64,000 bases of DNA from Rhodococcus sp. 1163. GTDB lineage: Bacteria; Actinomycetota; Actinomycetes; Mycobacteriales; Mycobacteriaceae. The stretch spans positions 516,432 through 580,431 of the forward strand of contig NZ_MKKX01000017.1 in assembly GCF_002091985.1 (NCBI RefSeq), read 5' to 3'. The notes beneath the pieces were generated by a model. The model saw only the letters and a program-made list of their open reading frames with translations. It ran no database searches and was not told the DNA's origin. Below are positions 54,840-62,317 of this stretch, piece by piece (position 1 is the first letter of the stretch; every line of letters begins with the position of its first letter). Position numbers and translations under genes: made by a program.

Positions 54840-55706
54840 CTAGGCAGCCTGGGCAGCAAGACTCATCTGCTCCAGGATGTTTCGGTTGATCTCTTTCCTG
54901 ATGCTCGGGTCGACGCGTGCCTCCTCATGGCGACGGGCGGCGACGGCGAGCCGGTCGGCGATCTCGTTCAGTTCATGACCGGAATGGCCGCGAACCCAGC
55001 TGTATCGAATTTCTCGATGCGCGGCCCTCTTACGAATGACGTCGACGATGGCGATGGTGTTGCCTGAATGTTTGTCCAGCAACCTCGGTCGCGTCATCGC
55101 CAGGCAGGAGAGCGCCACCTTGCTGTCGGTCAGGATGTGTAAGCGGCGGTCAGGAAAAGCCTTGAACGCGAGCGCAATAGCGAGGAGTTCACCGACAAGC
55201 ACGGTGTCGGTCTGCGGATAGGACTTGCTCGAGTAGCCGCCCTCTCCGCTCACACACGCCACTCCCACACCGCGCCTGCCGCTTCCCTTGGAGGCGTCGG
55301 TTGCCACGACCAGTTCGGGTAGGGCGGCGCGGCGGTCCAGTTCGGCCCGCCACGCTCGGTGATGGGCGAACCGGTTGTGATCGTCGAGTGCAGCTACTGC
55401 CATTCCGATGAGGTCCAGAAGCGAACCTCGTGCAGCATCGACGACGGTAAGGCCGGGAAACGACGCGGCAGCGGCTTGGATCTCGTGCCGAAAGGTGCGG
55501 TCGGAGATGTACAAGACTGCCGACGGATGGGCCAACGTCACGAAGTGCTCGAGTGCTTCGAGCGCTGCCGAATACATGAACGGGGCGGCGTCCCCCGTGA
55601 AAACCTCTGAGTGCGAGTCGCTTCCATCGAGCGACCAGACGAGTGCGACTTCGACACTGCCTTGATCTCCGAAACCAATCTGGCGCATGTGCAGTGCGGC
55701 GAGCAT
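54840..55706 (-). CDS. RNase H-like protein with an N-terminal extension
   Basis: 288 residues from ATG 55706 after GAGGAGGA. The C-terminal half is an RNase HI fold with all four acidic residues: VVATDASKGSGRRG (Asp), LVGELLAI (Glu), LTDSKVAL (Asp) and ELNEIADRLA (Asp), plus VRGHSGHE. The N-terminal ~125 residues are a separate alpha/beta domain (VALVWSLDGSDSHSE; VLYISDRTFRHEI) that looks like a second, degenerate RNase H-type fold. It would cut RNA in RNA-DNA hybrids. It is divergent from the restriction-modification-like operon across a perfect palindrome. Confidence 0.88.
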   Translation of the reverse strand: MLAALHMRQIGFGDQGSVEVALVWSLDGSDSHSEVFTGDAAPFMYSAALEALEHFVTLAHPSAVLYISDRTFRHEIQAAAASFPGLTVVDAARGSLLDLIGMAVAALDDHNRFAHHRAWRAELDRRAALPELVVATDASKGSGRRGVGVACVSGEGGYSSKSYPQTDTVLVGELLAIALAFKAFPDRRLHILTDSKVALSCLAMTRPRLLDKHSGNTIAIVDVIRKRAAHREIRYSWVRGHSGHELNEIADRLAVAARRHEEARVDPSIRKEINRNILEQMSLAAQAA

Positions 55707-55774
55707 CGAGTCCTCCTCGGTCGGCTGTGGGGTGAACACAGCTTGACGGCAGGAGGGCAAACGTGGAACTGACC

Positions 55775-55800
55775 TCTTGATAACTAGGGTTATCAAGAGC
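55775..55800. promoter_or_regulatory. Perfect 26-bp palindromic operator candidate
   Basis: CTCTTGATAAC-TAGG-GTTATCAAGAG has 11-bp perfect arms. It is the only AT-rich patch between the divergent RNase H-like gene and the restriction-modification-like operon. It sits about 70 bp from the first and 86 bp from the second start. A dimeric regulator, perhaps the helix-turn-helix protein encoded next, would be expected to bind. Confidence 0.8.
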
Positions 55801-55885
55801 TTGCACTGAAGAGCGCGCGCCGTAAGGTAACTTCGAGAACGGTCCGAGCGGTCCGAAGAGAACCCTACCCAGGAGGTACGACAGC

Positions 55886-57976
55886 GTGAAGCATCGTGCC
55901 ACCACCCTCCTGACGATGTCGGAGATCGCCGCGTTGGCGCAGGTCCAGCGGCCGGTAGTGACGATGTGGGCCAACCGCTACCGGGGAACCGATCGCCCGT
56001 TCCCGTCGCCCACCGAGGTACGGGGCAGACAACGACGGTATGACGGCGACGAGATCGTCCACTGGATCCAAGCTCGGGAACTAGGCAACAACGACGCTCT
56101 CGACGAGAACCTTTGCCTGTACGCAGCGCTCGACACCGGCATCGATATCGGTGAAGACACCGTGCTCGAAGGGATCAGTGCCCTTTTATGCCTCAAATGG
56201 CTTCTGGGCGATCAATTGAGCGAACTCTCCCCGGCTGATCTTCTCGACGAAGCGGACGACGCCGATCCCGACGACGCATTTCTCTACGCAGAAGTTGCGG
56301 CACTAGGGGACAGTCTCGGGATGTTCGCCGAGTACGTCGATCGGATGGTCGATTCTGCATACGGTCCGAAGCAGGCATTCGAAGCGCTACTGGCCCAACG
56401 GTTTCGATTGCTCCGCACGGACTTGTCGGACAGCGCCATGAGCCCCAAGGCTCTGGATTTGTGTGCCGCGATCACACTTGCCATCACCGACCACGACCGC
56501 CATGTCTTCGTCGATCCGTCGGAGGGCAGCAGTGACCTGCTCGTTGCTCTCCGCAACAGTCTTCCCGAATACGCCGAGCCTCTGTCCATGCGCAACGAGG
56601 CATCCTCGTCTGCTGCGCGGCTGGCACGCCGGCGACTCACTGTGCACGGGTGGGCGCGACAGAGCCCGCCGGTATCGGGGTTCGGAAACGGTTTCGCACT
56701 CTCGGGTCCGTCTGCGTTCGTCGTCCAGTATCCGTCGCCGTCGTCCCTCGCCTATTCCGACTCTCAGATCTTGTCCGAGATCGATGACATTGCCGTGCAA
56801 ATGGCCGAGGATCATGTTGCCGTCGTGGTGGCGCCCGCATCGGCGTTGCTCGATGCCCAACGCGACCCCTCGGCTGCTCGGCTACGGTCGGACATTCTCC
56901 GCTCCGACCGTGTGCGTGCAGCGGTGCGCCTACCGGAGGGTTTGCTCCCCGCCAAGCCTGGAACATCGCTCGCATTGTGGGTACTGGGTCCGGCATCCGA
57001 GGCAGTCAAGCCGGCCGATCGGTGGTCAGTTGTGATCGACGTCGGTTCTCGGGAACTCGATACAACAACTACCGAAGGCCTTGTCTCCGATGTCATTGCA
57101 GCAATGGGTGATTGGGACACCATCAAGGCCCACGCCTTTCAGTTCGGTGTATTGACCAGGACATCGGTTCTTTTGGCGGAAGACAAGCGTGGACTCACAC
57201 CGGCCCGGATCAGACATCCGCGAGCGAGACGCGTGGGTGCCGATTTGGCAGCCAAAGTACTCGCCCATTCCGACGAGATCAGACGAACTCAGCTCGAGCT
57301 GCGGCGAGAATTTCGCATACCCGTCGAGTATCGGGACAGCGACCGGTCGTTGATGCCCACCATTGGACAACTCCTCGACTCGCGAGAGCTCCGGCAGCTG
57401 AGCGGAAACAGAATCGATTCCGAGGACCTGCTCGTCGGGGGCGCTGTCCGAGTTATTGGGGCAGACGAGGTGACCGGCATCCGACCTGTCGGAGTCCGAG
57501 GAATCGACCGCTTGGTGTTCACCACCGCTTACCCGAACGGTCGGTACACCGAGCCTGGTGACATCGTCTTCTGCTCGGGTTCACGTTTCGGAGCGATTGT
57601 CGATCATGACGGTTCCGCGGTCGTCGTCTATCCGGCCAGGGTCATCCGAGTTGCCGACCCAGCCACCTCAGGGCTGATTCCCGACGTCATCGCCGGTCAC
57701 CTCAACGCATCTCGCCTCGATACCCGCCCGCCGGGGGCCATAAGATCCAGTGCGACGTGGAAGCGGTGGGAAGTGCCGAGGGTTCCTACGGATCGCGCGG
57801 CGGCGACGATCGACGCCGTTCGAACGCTGCGCGACCGACGCTCGGCGGCCCTGCAATTACTGACCGAAATCGAACAATTGACAAGCACTCTCGTCGACGG
57901 GCTTGCACACGGAGTGCTCGCCGTCGGTGCCGATATACAGCCTCCACACGAAAGGGCTCCACAGAATGCCTCCTAG
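55886..57976 (+). CDS. Helix-turn-helix / inactive HsdM-like / HsdS-like fusion protein
   Basis: 696 residues from GTG 55886 with AGGAGG nine bases upstream. Residues 8-65 form a MerR-like HTH (MSEIAALAQVQRPVVTMWANRYRG). Residues ~190-420 follow the type I methylase fold of the next gene but with broken motifs: motif I reads VDPSEGSSDLLV (about 209) where HsdM has DPCCGSGGMF, and motif IV reads YPSPSS (about 282) where HsdM has NPPF. Later, VRLPEGLLPAKPGTSLALWVLG matches the HsdM IALP...GIPVCVWFF block. Residues ~480-690 resemble an HsdS recognition domain plus conserved helix. Probably a DNA-binding regulator or complex subunit, not a methylase. It overlaps hsdM by 11 bp. Confidence 0.8.
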   Translation: MKHRATTLLTMSEIAALAQVQRPVVTMWANRYRGTDRPFPSPTEVRGRQRRYDGDEIVHWIQARELGNNDALDENLCLYAALDTGIDIGEDTVLEGISALLCLKWLLGDQLSELSPADLLDEADDADPDDAFLYAEVAALGDSLGMFAEYVDRMVDSAYGPKQAFEALLAQRFRLLRTDLSDSAMSPKALDLCAAITLAITDHDRHVFVDPSEGSSDLLVALRNSLPEYAEPLSMRNEASSSAARLARRRLTVHGWARQSPPVSGFGNGFALSGPSAFVVQYPSPSSLAYSDSQILSEIDDIAVQMAEDHVAVVVAPASALLDAQRDPSAARLRSDILRSDRVRAAVRLPEGLLPAKPGTSLALWVLGPASEAVKPADRWSVVIDVGSRELDTTTTEGLVSDVIAAMGDWDTIKAHAFQFGVLTRTSVLLAEDKRGLTPARIRHPRARRVGADLAAKVLAHSDEIRRTQLELRREFRIPVEYRDSDRSLMPTIGQLLDSRELRQLSGNRIDSEDLLVGGAVRVIGADEVTGIRPVGVRGIDRLVFTTAYPNGRYTEPGDIVFCSGSRFGAIVDHDGSAVVVYPARVIRVADPATSGLIPDVIAGHLNASRLDTRPPGAIRSSATWKRWEVPRVPTDRAAATIDAVRTLRDRRSAALQLLTEIEQLTSTLVDGLAHGVLAVGADIQPPHERAPQNAS

Positions 57977-59582
57977 GAAACGGGCGGCGGCAGTCAATAC
58001 GCCGTCGACGATGAAGGAACTCAAGGACACGCTCTGGAAGGCCGCGGACAAACTCCGCGGTTCGATGGATGCATCGCAGTACAAGGACGTCATCCTCGGC
58101 CTGGTGTTCCTCAAGTACGTCTCCGACGCCTTCGACGAGCGTCGTGAGCAGATCCGTGCCGAACTCCTCGCCGACGGTATGACCGAGGACCAGATCGGTG
58201 ATCTGATCGACGATGAGGACGAGTACCTGGGTAACAGTGTTTTCTGGGTTCCCGAGACCGCTCGGTGGAAGTACCTCGCGGAGAACGCAAAAGGCATCCA
58301 AGAGTCGGTCGGTGTGACCGGCAAGTCCACAGGTGAGCTGATCAATGCCGCGATGGTGTCGATCATGGCGTCCAACTCCACCTTGACCGGCACCCTGCCC
58401 GTTGTGTTCAACAACGACAGCATCGATCAGCGACGTCTCGGCGAGCTGATCGACCTCCTCACCGATACTCGTTTCACCGGTCATGGTTCTACGAAGGCAC
58501 GCGACCTCCTCGGTGAGGTGTACGAGTACTTCTTGGAGAAATTCGCTCGCGCGGAAGGTAAACGGGGCGGCGAGTTCTACACGCCCTCTAGCGTTGTTCG
58601 CGTTTTGGTCGAGGTTCTCGAGCCGTACAGCGGTCGGGTGTACGACCCGTGCTGTGGGTCGGGTGGCATGTTCGTTCAGACCGAGAAGTTCATCGAGAAT
58701 CACGGTGGCAATACCGCTGATGCTGCGGTGTACGGCCAGGAAGCGAATCAGCGGACGTGGCAGATGGCGAAGATGAACCTCGCGATCCACGGCATCACCG
58801 GCAACCTCGGTGACCGCTGGGAAGACACCTTCGCTCACGACAAGCATCCAGATTTGAAGGCGGACTTCGTGCTTGCGAATCCGCCGTTCAACATCAAGGA
58901 CTGGTCACGGCGCGAGGACGACAAGCGTTGGAAGTTCGGTGTGCCACCTGCCGGTAACGCGAACTACGCGTGGATCCAGCACATCATCTCGAAGCTTGCC
59001 GAGCGTGGCAGCGCAGGTGTGGTCATGGCGAATGGTTCGATGTCCTCGAACTCTGGTGGTGAAGGCGACATCCGCGCACAGTTGGTCGAGGCCGACCTCG
59101 TTTCATGCATGATCGCACTGCCGACCCAGCTATTCCGTAGTACAGGAATCCCGGTGTGTGTCTGGTTCTTTGCGAAGGACAAGACAGCCGGACCGAAGGG
59201 ATCCATTGATCGGCAGGGTCAGGTTCTGTTCATCGACGCCCGGAACATGGGCTACATGGTCGACAGGGCTGAGCGGGCGTTGAGTGATGAAGACATCGCG
59301 AAGATTGGTATGACTTTTCACTCGTGGAGGGGAACGGCATCCGGCATTGGGACTGAATACTCGAATATGGCCGGCTTTGCATACTCCGCAACACTCAATG
59401 AGATCAAAGAGGCCGACTATATTCTCACCCCTGCAAGATACACCGGGCCGATACCAACGGAAATAGATCTTGAACCTCTCGAAGAGAAGATACGCCGCCT
59501 CACAAAACAACTTTTTGAAGAATTTGATAGATCGACCAAGATGGAGAAAATAATTCGACTTCGATTGGACGAACTTCAGTGA
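57966..59582 (+). CDS. hsdM: Type I DNA methyltransferase subunit HsdM
   Basis: 538 residues from ATG 57966, overlapping the preceding gene. An HsdM_N helical region (about 15-150) is followed by the N6-adenine methylase domain: GEFYTPSSVVRVLVEVLEP, motif I DPCCGSGGMF (about 227), GQEANQRTWQMAKMNLAIHGI and motif IV NPPF (about 304). The tail has LPTQLFRSTGIPVCVWF. All catalytic residues are intact. It methylates adenine at sites chosen by HsdS. From about 59330 the sequence becomes less GC-rich, continuing into hsdS. The GTGA overlap with hsdS shows coupling. Confidence 0.95.
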   Translation: MPPRKRAAAVNTPSTMKELKDTLWKAADKLRGSMDASQYKDVILGLVFLKYVSDAFDERREQIRAELLADGMTEDQIGDLIDDEDEYLGNSVFWVPETARWKYLAENAKGIQESVGVTGKSTGELINAAMVSIMASNSTLTGTLPVVFNNDSIDQRRLGELIDLLTDTRFTGHGSTKARDLLGEVYEYFLEKFARAEGKRGGEFYTPSSVVRVLVEVLEPYSGRVYDPCCGSGGMFVQTEKFIENHGGNTADAAVYGQEANQRTWQMAKMNLAIHGITGNLGDRWEDTFAHDKHPDLKADFVLANPPFNIKDWSRREDDKRWKFGVPPAGNANYAWIQHIISKLAERGSAGVVMANGSMSSNSGGEGDIRAQLVEADLVSCMIALPTQLFRSTGIPVCVWFFAKDKTAGPKGSIDRQGQVLFIDARNMGYMVDRAERALSDEDIAKIGMTFHSWRGTASGIGTEYSNMAGFAYSATLNEIKEADYILTPARYTGPIPTEIDLEPLEEKIRRLTKQLFEEFDRSTKMEKIIRLRLDELQ

Positions 59583-60751
59583 GCCTTTGGCCAGTATCCA
59601 AGCTCAAGGACGCAGAAATCGATATTCTAGATTGTGAGCATAAAACACCACCAGCTCTCTCAGATGGTGCGCCATATGTCGCCATCCCTAACATCATAGA
59701 TGGCAGAATTCGGCTCGAAGATTGTCGACGTATAAGTATAGAAAATCTGAATGAGTGGACGCGGCGCACTCGGCCTCAAGGTGGCGACCTCGTAATAACC
59801 AGGCGAGGTCGGGTCGGCGACACTGCACCAATCCCTAATGGCGTGAACTGCGCAATGGGCCAAAATTTAGTAATTGCCCGATCGAGTGGAAATCAAGTTG
59901 ACCCATCTTTCTTGCGTTGGGCGACCCGTACGCCGCAATGGCGTCACGAGGTTGATCGCCTAACCAATGTGGGCGCAATCTTTAACAGCTTGAATGTGCG
60001 TGATATCTCGAACCTGAGAATTCCATTGCCACCAATTGGTGAACAGCGCAAAATCGCTGCAGTATTCGATGCCATTGATGAAAAAATGACGTTGAACAGC
60101 AGCATCGTCGCAACTGCTGAAGCATTGTCGGACTCAGCAATGAAGCTGATGCTGACCACCACCACCACTACCGCGGTTCCCTTGTCTGCTACGGCTCGTT
60201 TCGTAAACGGGAAAGCATTTACGAAGGAGGCGACAGGAGCAGGGCGCGTAGTTATCAGGATTGCAGAGTTGAACTCAGGCCTGAGTCGTTCGACGGTCTA
60301 TAGCGAAGAAGTAGTGTCGGACGACTACATGGCACGCTCGGGTGACATTCTCTTTGCGTGGTCCGGTTCTTTAACTCTCCACCGATGGTACCGAGAACAA
60401 GCAATTATTAATCAGCACATTTTCAAGGTTATTCCATCATCGAACTACCCGCGGTGGCTCGTATTCCAACTGATAAAGCAGAAACTGCAGGCTTTCAAGA
60501 ACATTGCCGCCGACAAGGCTACGACGATGGGCCATATACAGAGAAAGCACCTAGATGAACCGGTTCCCATTCCAGACAGCGAAGATATTCAATCCTGGGA
60601 TTCGGCACTGAGTGCGTTGTGGAATCGCGCGCTCGCAGCCGAACAGGAGTCAGAGCAACTATCAACACTGCGTGACACATTACTGCCGCAGCTACTCTCG
60701 GGCAGGCTTCGCCTCCGGGAGACAGCCAAGCGGGTCGAAGATGTCCTTTAA
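59579..60751 (+). CDS. hsdS: Type I specificity subunit HsdS
   Basis: 390 residues from GTG 59579. Two target-recognition domains (about 1-150 and 200-345) are each followed by a conserved helix: LRIPLPPIGEQRKIAAVFDAIDEKM and VPIPDSEDIQSW...STLRDTLLPQLLSGRLRL. The central linker has six Thr codons (ACC repeats, residues 193-198). The first recognition domain is clearly lower in GC and uses rarer codons than its neighbours, a sign of recombinational replacement, common for HsdS. It sets the DNA sequence recognised by HsdM. The PLD-like gene overlaps its end by 11 bp. Confidence 0.94.
   Translation: MSLWPVSKLKDAEIDILDCEHKTPPALSDGAPYVAIPNIIDGRIRLEDCRRISIENLNEWTRRTRPQGGDLVITRRGRVGDTAPIPNGVNCAMGQNLVIARSSGNQVDPSFLRWATRTPQWRHEVDRLTNVGAIFNSLNVRDISNLRIPLPPIGEQRKIAAVFDAIDEKMTLNSSIVATAEALSDSAMKLMLTTTTTTAVPLSATARFVNGKAFTKEATGAGRVVIRIAELNSGLSRSTVYSEEVVSDDYMARSGDILFAWSGSLTLHRWYREQAIINQHIFKVIPSSNYPRWLVFQLIKQKLQAFKNIAADKATTMGHIQRKHLDEPVPIPDSEDIQSWDSALSALWNRALAAEQESEQLSTLRDTLLPQLLSGRLRLRETAKRVEDVL
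60155..60172 (+). repeat. ACC triplet repeat in the HsdS linker
   Basis: Four ACC codons, one ACT and one ACC in a row lie between the two recognition domains. A triplet repeat can change length without frameshift and would alter the spacing of the two half-sites. Short, so it may be chance. Confidence 0.6.
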
Positions 60752-61847
60752 CTCGGCCAAAGATGCAAGCAATTCCGCGTCTATGGTTGGACTCGACGAC
60801 CGCACCACACGCCTCATCTCCGGCAAACACACTTGGGGTGTGCTCACCCCGATCCTGAGGCCCTACGAAACTGCAATCACTGCAGCAATCGCGTACATCG
60901 GTTCACACGCAGCACAACGTATTCCATTGTGTTCGGGCTCGTCCATCATCGTGGATGCGAGCGAGAAGTCGGTTCGTGCCGGCTCCACCGACCCTCGGGT
61001 ATTACTGTCGTGGGTGAAAGCCGGGGTCAACGTCTATTCACTGCCGAATCTTCACGCAAAGATGATTCTCGCGGACCGTGCATCTGATGCTCATCCACCG
61101 TTCCTCGCTGTCGGGTCAGCCAATGCCTCTGATACCTCAGCAAACCGGTTGCACGAGTCAGTACTGCTGACAGATAACGACGAAACCCTTGATGAGGCTC
61201 GATCTGTCCTCATCGAGTGGAAAACGTTAGCGGGTAGGCCAATTTCCCTCCGGCAGCTCGAACCTCTCGTCGACATCTACAACACCAGGACGTCCGACGA
61301 CAAGACACCGGATGCGGATCAGGCGCAGCCGGAGGATCGCACGCCGTGGCCTCGGCCCACTGCGATTCGCCTTGCAGTGATCGGGCTTCCAGGCGATCCA
61401 TCGGAAGAAGCCATCCACCGCCGGGACGAACTAGCCCGTCAGTTCAAATGCACCGACGAGGATCAGGTCGGCGACATGTTCGTAATCTCGATGTTTTGGT
61501 GGGAGGAGGAACATGAGTACCTCGACGCACCGCGATCGGCCTACGCCGAGGGTGACTACGTAATAGTCATCAGAGGATCGAAATCGGCGAGCGTGCTCTC
61601 GACGTCACAACTCGACGAACCCGGGAGGGTTGTTCGTATCTACATAGAAACCGAAGGTAGACGGTCGCGGATCTATTGCTACCTCCACAGAAAACTATCC
61701 GACGAGGACCACACGGCCATCGAGCTAAGACAAGTTCTGACCGCATTGGACATTGAGTTGAACTTCACGCGGCACTACCGCCGGCAGCAGATAGTCGAAG
61801 CACTGCTCGGTATATGGACAGATCTCGAATACAGCGAAGGTCTCTGA
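60741..61847 (+). CDS. Phospholipase-D-like (single HKD) putative nuclease
   Basis: 368 residues from ATG 60741, overlapping the hsdS stop by 11 bases. The N-terminal half is a PLD fold with one HxK...D motif, LHAKMILAD (about 104), followed by VGSANAS (about 123), as in PLD nucleases that dimerise to form the active site. The C-terminal ~170 residues (AIRLAVIGLPGDPSEEA..., MFWWEEEHEYL, GDYVIVIRGS) form a domain I do not recognise. Close coupling to hsdM/hsdS and the absence of HsdR suggest it could be the effector nuclease of this system, or an accessory one. Confidence 0.85.
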   Translation: MSFNSAKDASNSASMVGLDDRTTRLISGKHTWGVLTPILRPYETAITAAIAYIGSHAAQRIPLCSGSSIIVDASEKSVRAGSTDPRVLLSWVKAGVNVYSLPNLHAKMILADRASDAHPPFLAVGSANASDTSANRLHESVLLTDNDETLDEARSVLIEWKTLAGRPISLRQLEPLVDIYNTRTSDDKTPDADQAQPEDRTPWPRPTAIRLAVIGLPGDPSEEAIHRRDELARQFKCTDEDQVGDMFVISMFWWEEEHEYLDAPRSAYAEGDYVIVIRGSKSASVLSTSQLDEPGRVVRIYIETEGRRSRIYCYLHRKLSDEDHTAIELRQVLTALDIELNFTRHYRRQQIVEALLGIWTDLEYSEGL

Positions 61848-62020
61848 ACGACAGCGACAGCGAAACCGTCAACCTAACGCCGCTTCGCCCCCGCGCTCCT
61901 CGACCCAGACGTGCGAGAGCCCATCCTTCGCGCCGACGACGGCTGGGCTAGTTGCGGCTTCGCAAATCCTGTCTGTGCGGCATTGATTGCCCCTGCACGC
62001 CGCAACACAAGGAGACCCAC

Positions 62021-62317
62021 ATGATCGAACCCGATCCGCTCGCTTTGCTGTCCAGCGAGGACTGGACTGCCCTTCGCGAACTCACCGAGCGGATCGATGC
62101 CGACCCTGATGTGTTTGGAAAGTGGGTTGCTCCCGAGCGAAGAAGAGAAGACGGTGTCACGCAAATCGGACACGTGAACTATGGGTCTGTTGTTCGGGAG
62201 TTTCTGGAGTTCATGTACGTTATGAACCTCGTTGTCCAATTCGACTGGCGCGGTCGGCGTGGCAAAGAAGCGGTGGCGCAGGGAGATCTTGGCCCGATAC
62301 GGTCGGCGACGCCCTAA
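62021..62317 (+). CDS. DUF6508-like small protein, possibly truncated by the IS
   Basis: 98 residues from ATG 62021 after AAGGAG. The sequence W...GKWVAPERR...YGSVVREFLEFMYVMNLVVQFDW fits the DUF6508 family of small actinobacterial proteins, often near mobile or defence genes. Function unknown. The TAA stop at 62315 abuts the probable left end of the IS1380 element (62318), so the natural C-terminus may have been lost. The 61848-62020 gap before it holds nothing I can support. Confidence 0.75.
   Translation: MIEPDPLALLSSEDWTALRELTERIDADPDVFGKWVAPERRREDGVTQIGHVNYGSVVREFLEFMYVMNLVVQFDWRGRRGKEAVAQGDLGPIRSATP

Noticed and set aside
55886..61847. Assignment of the operon to BREX or DISARM
   Set aside because: No PglZ, BrxC or BrxL and no DrmA, DrmB or DrmD were seen. 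The methylase is a plain HsdM with an HsdS partner, and the PLD protein has a C-terminal domain I do not associate with DrmC.
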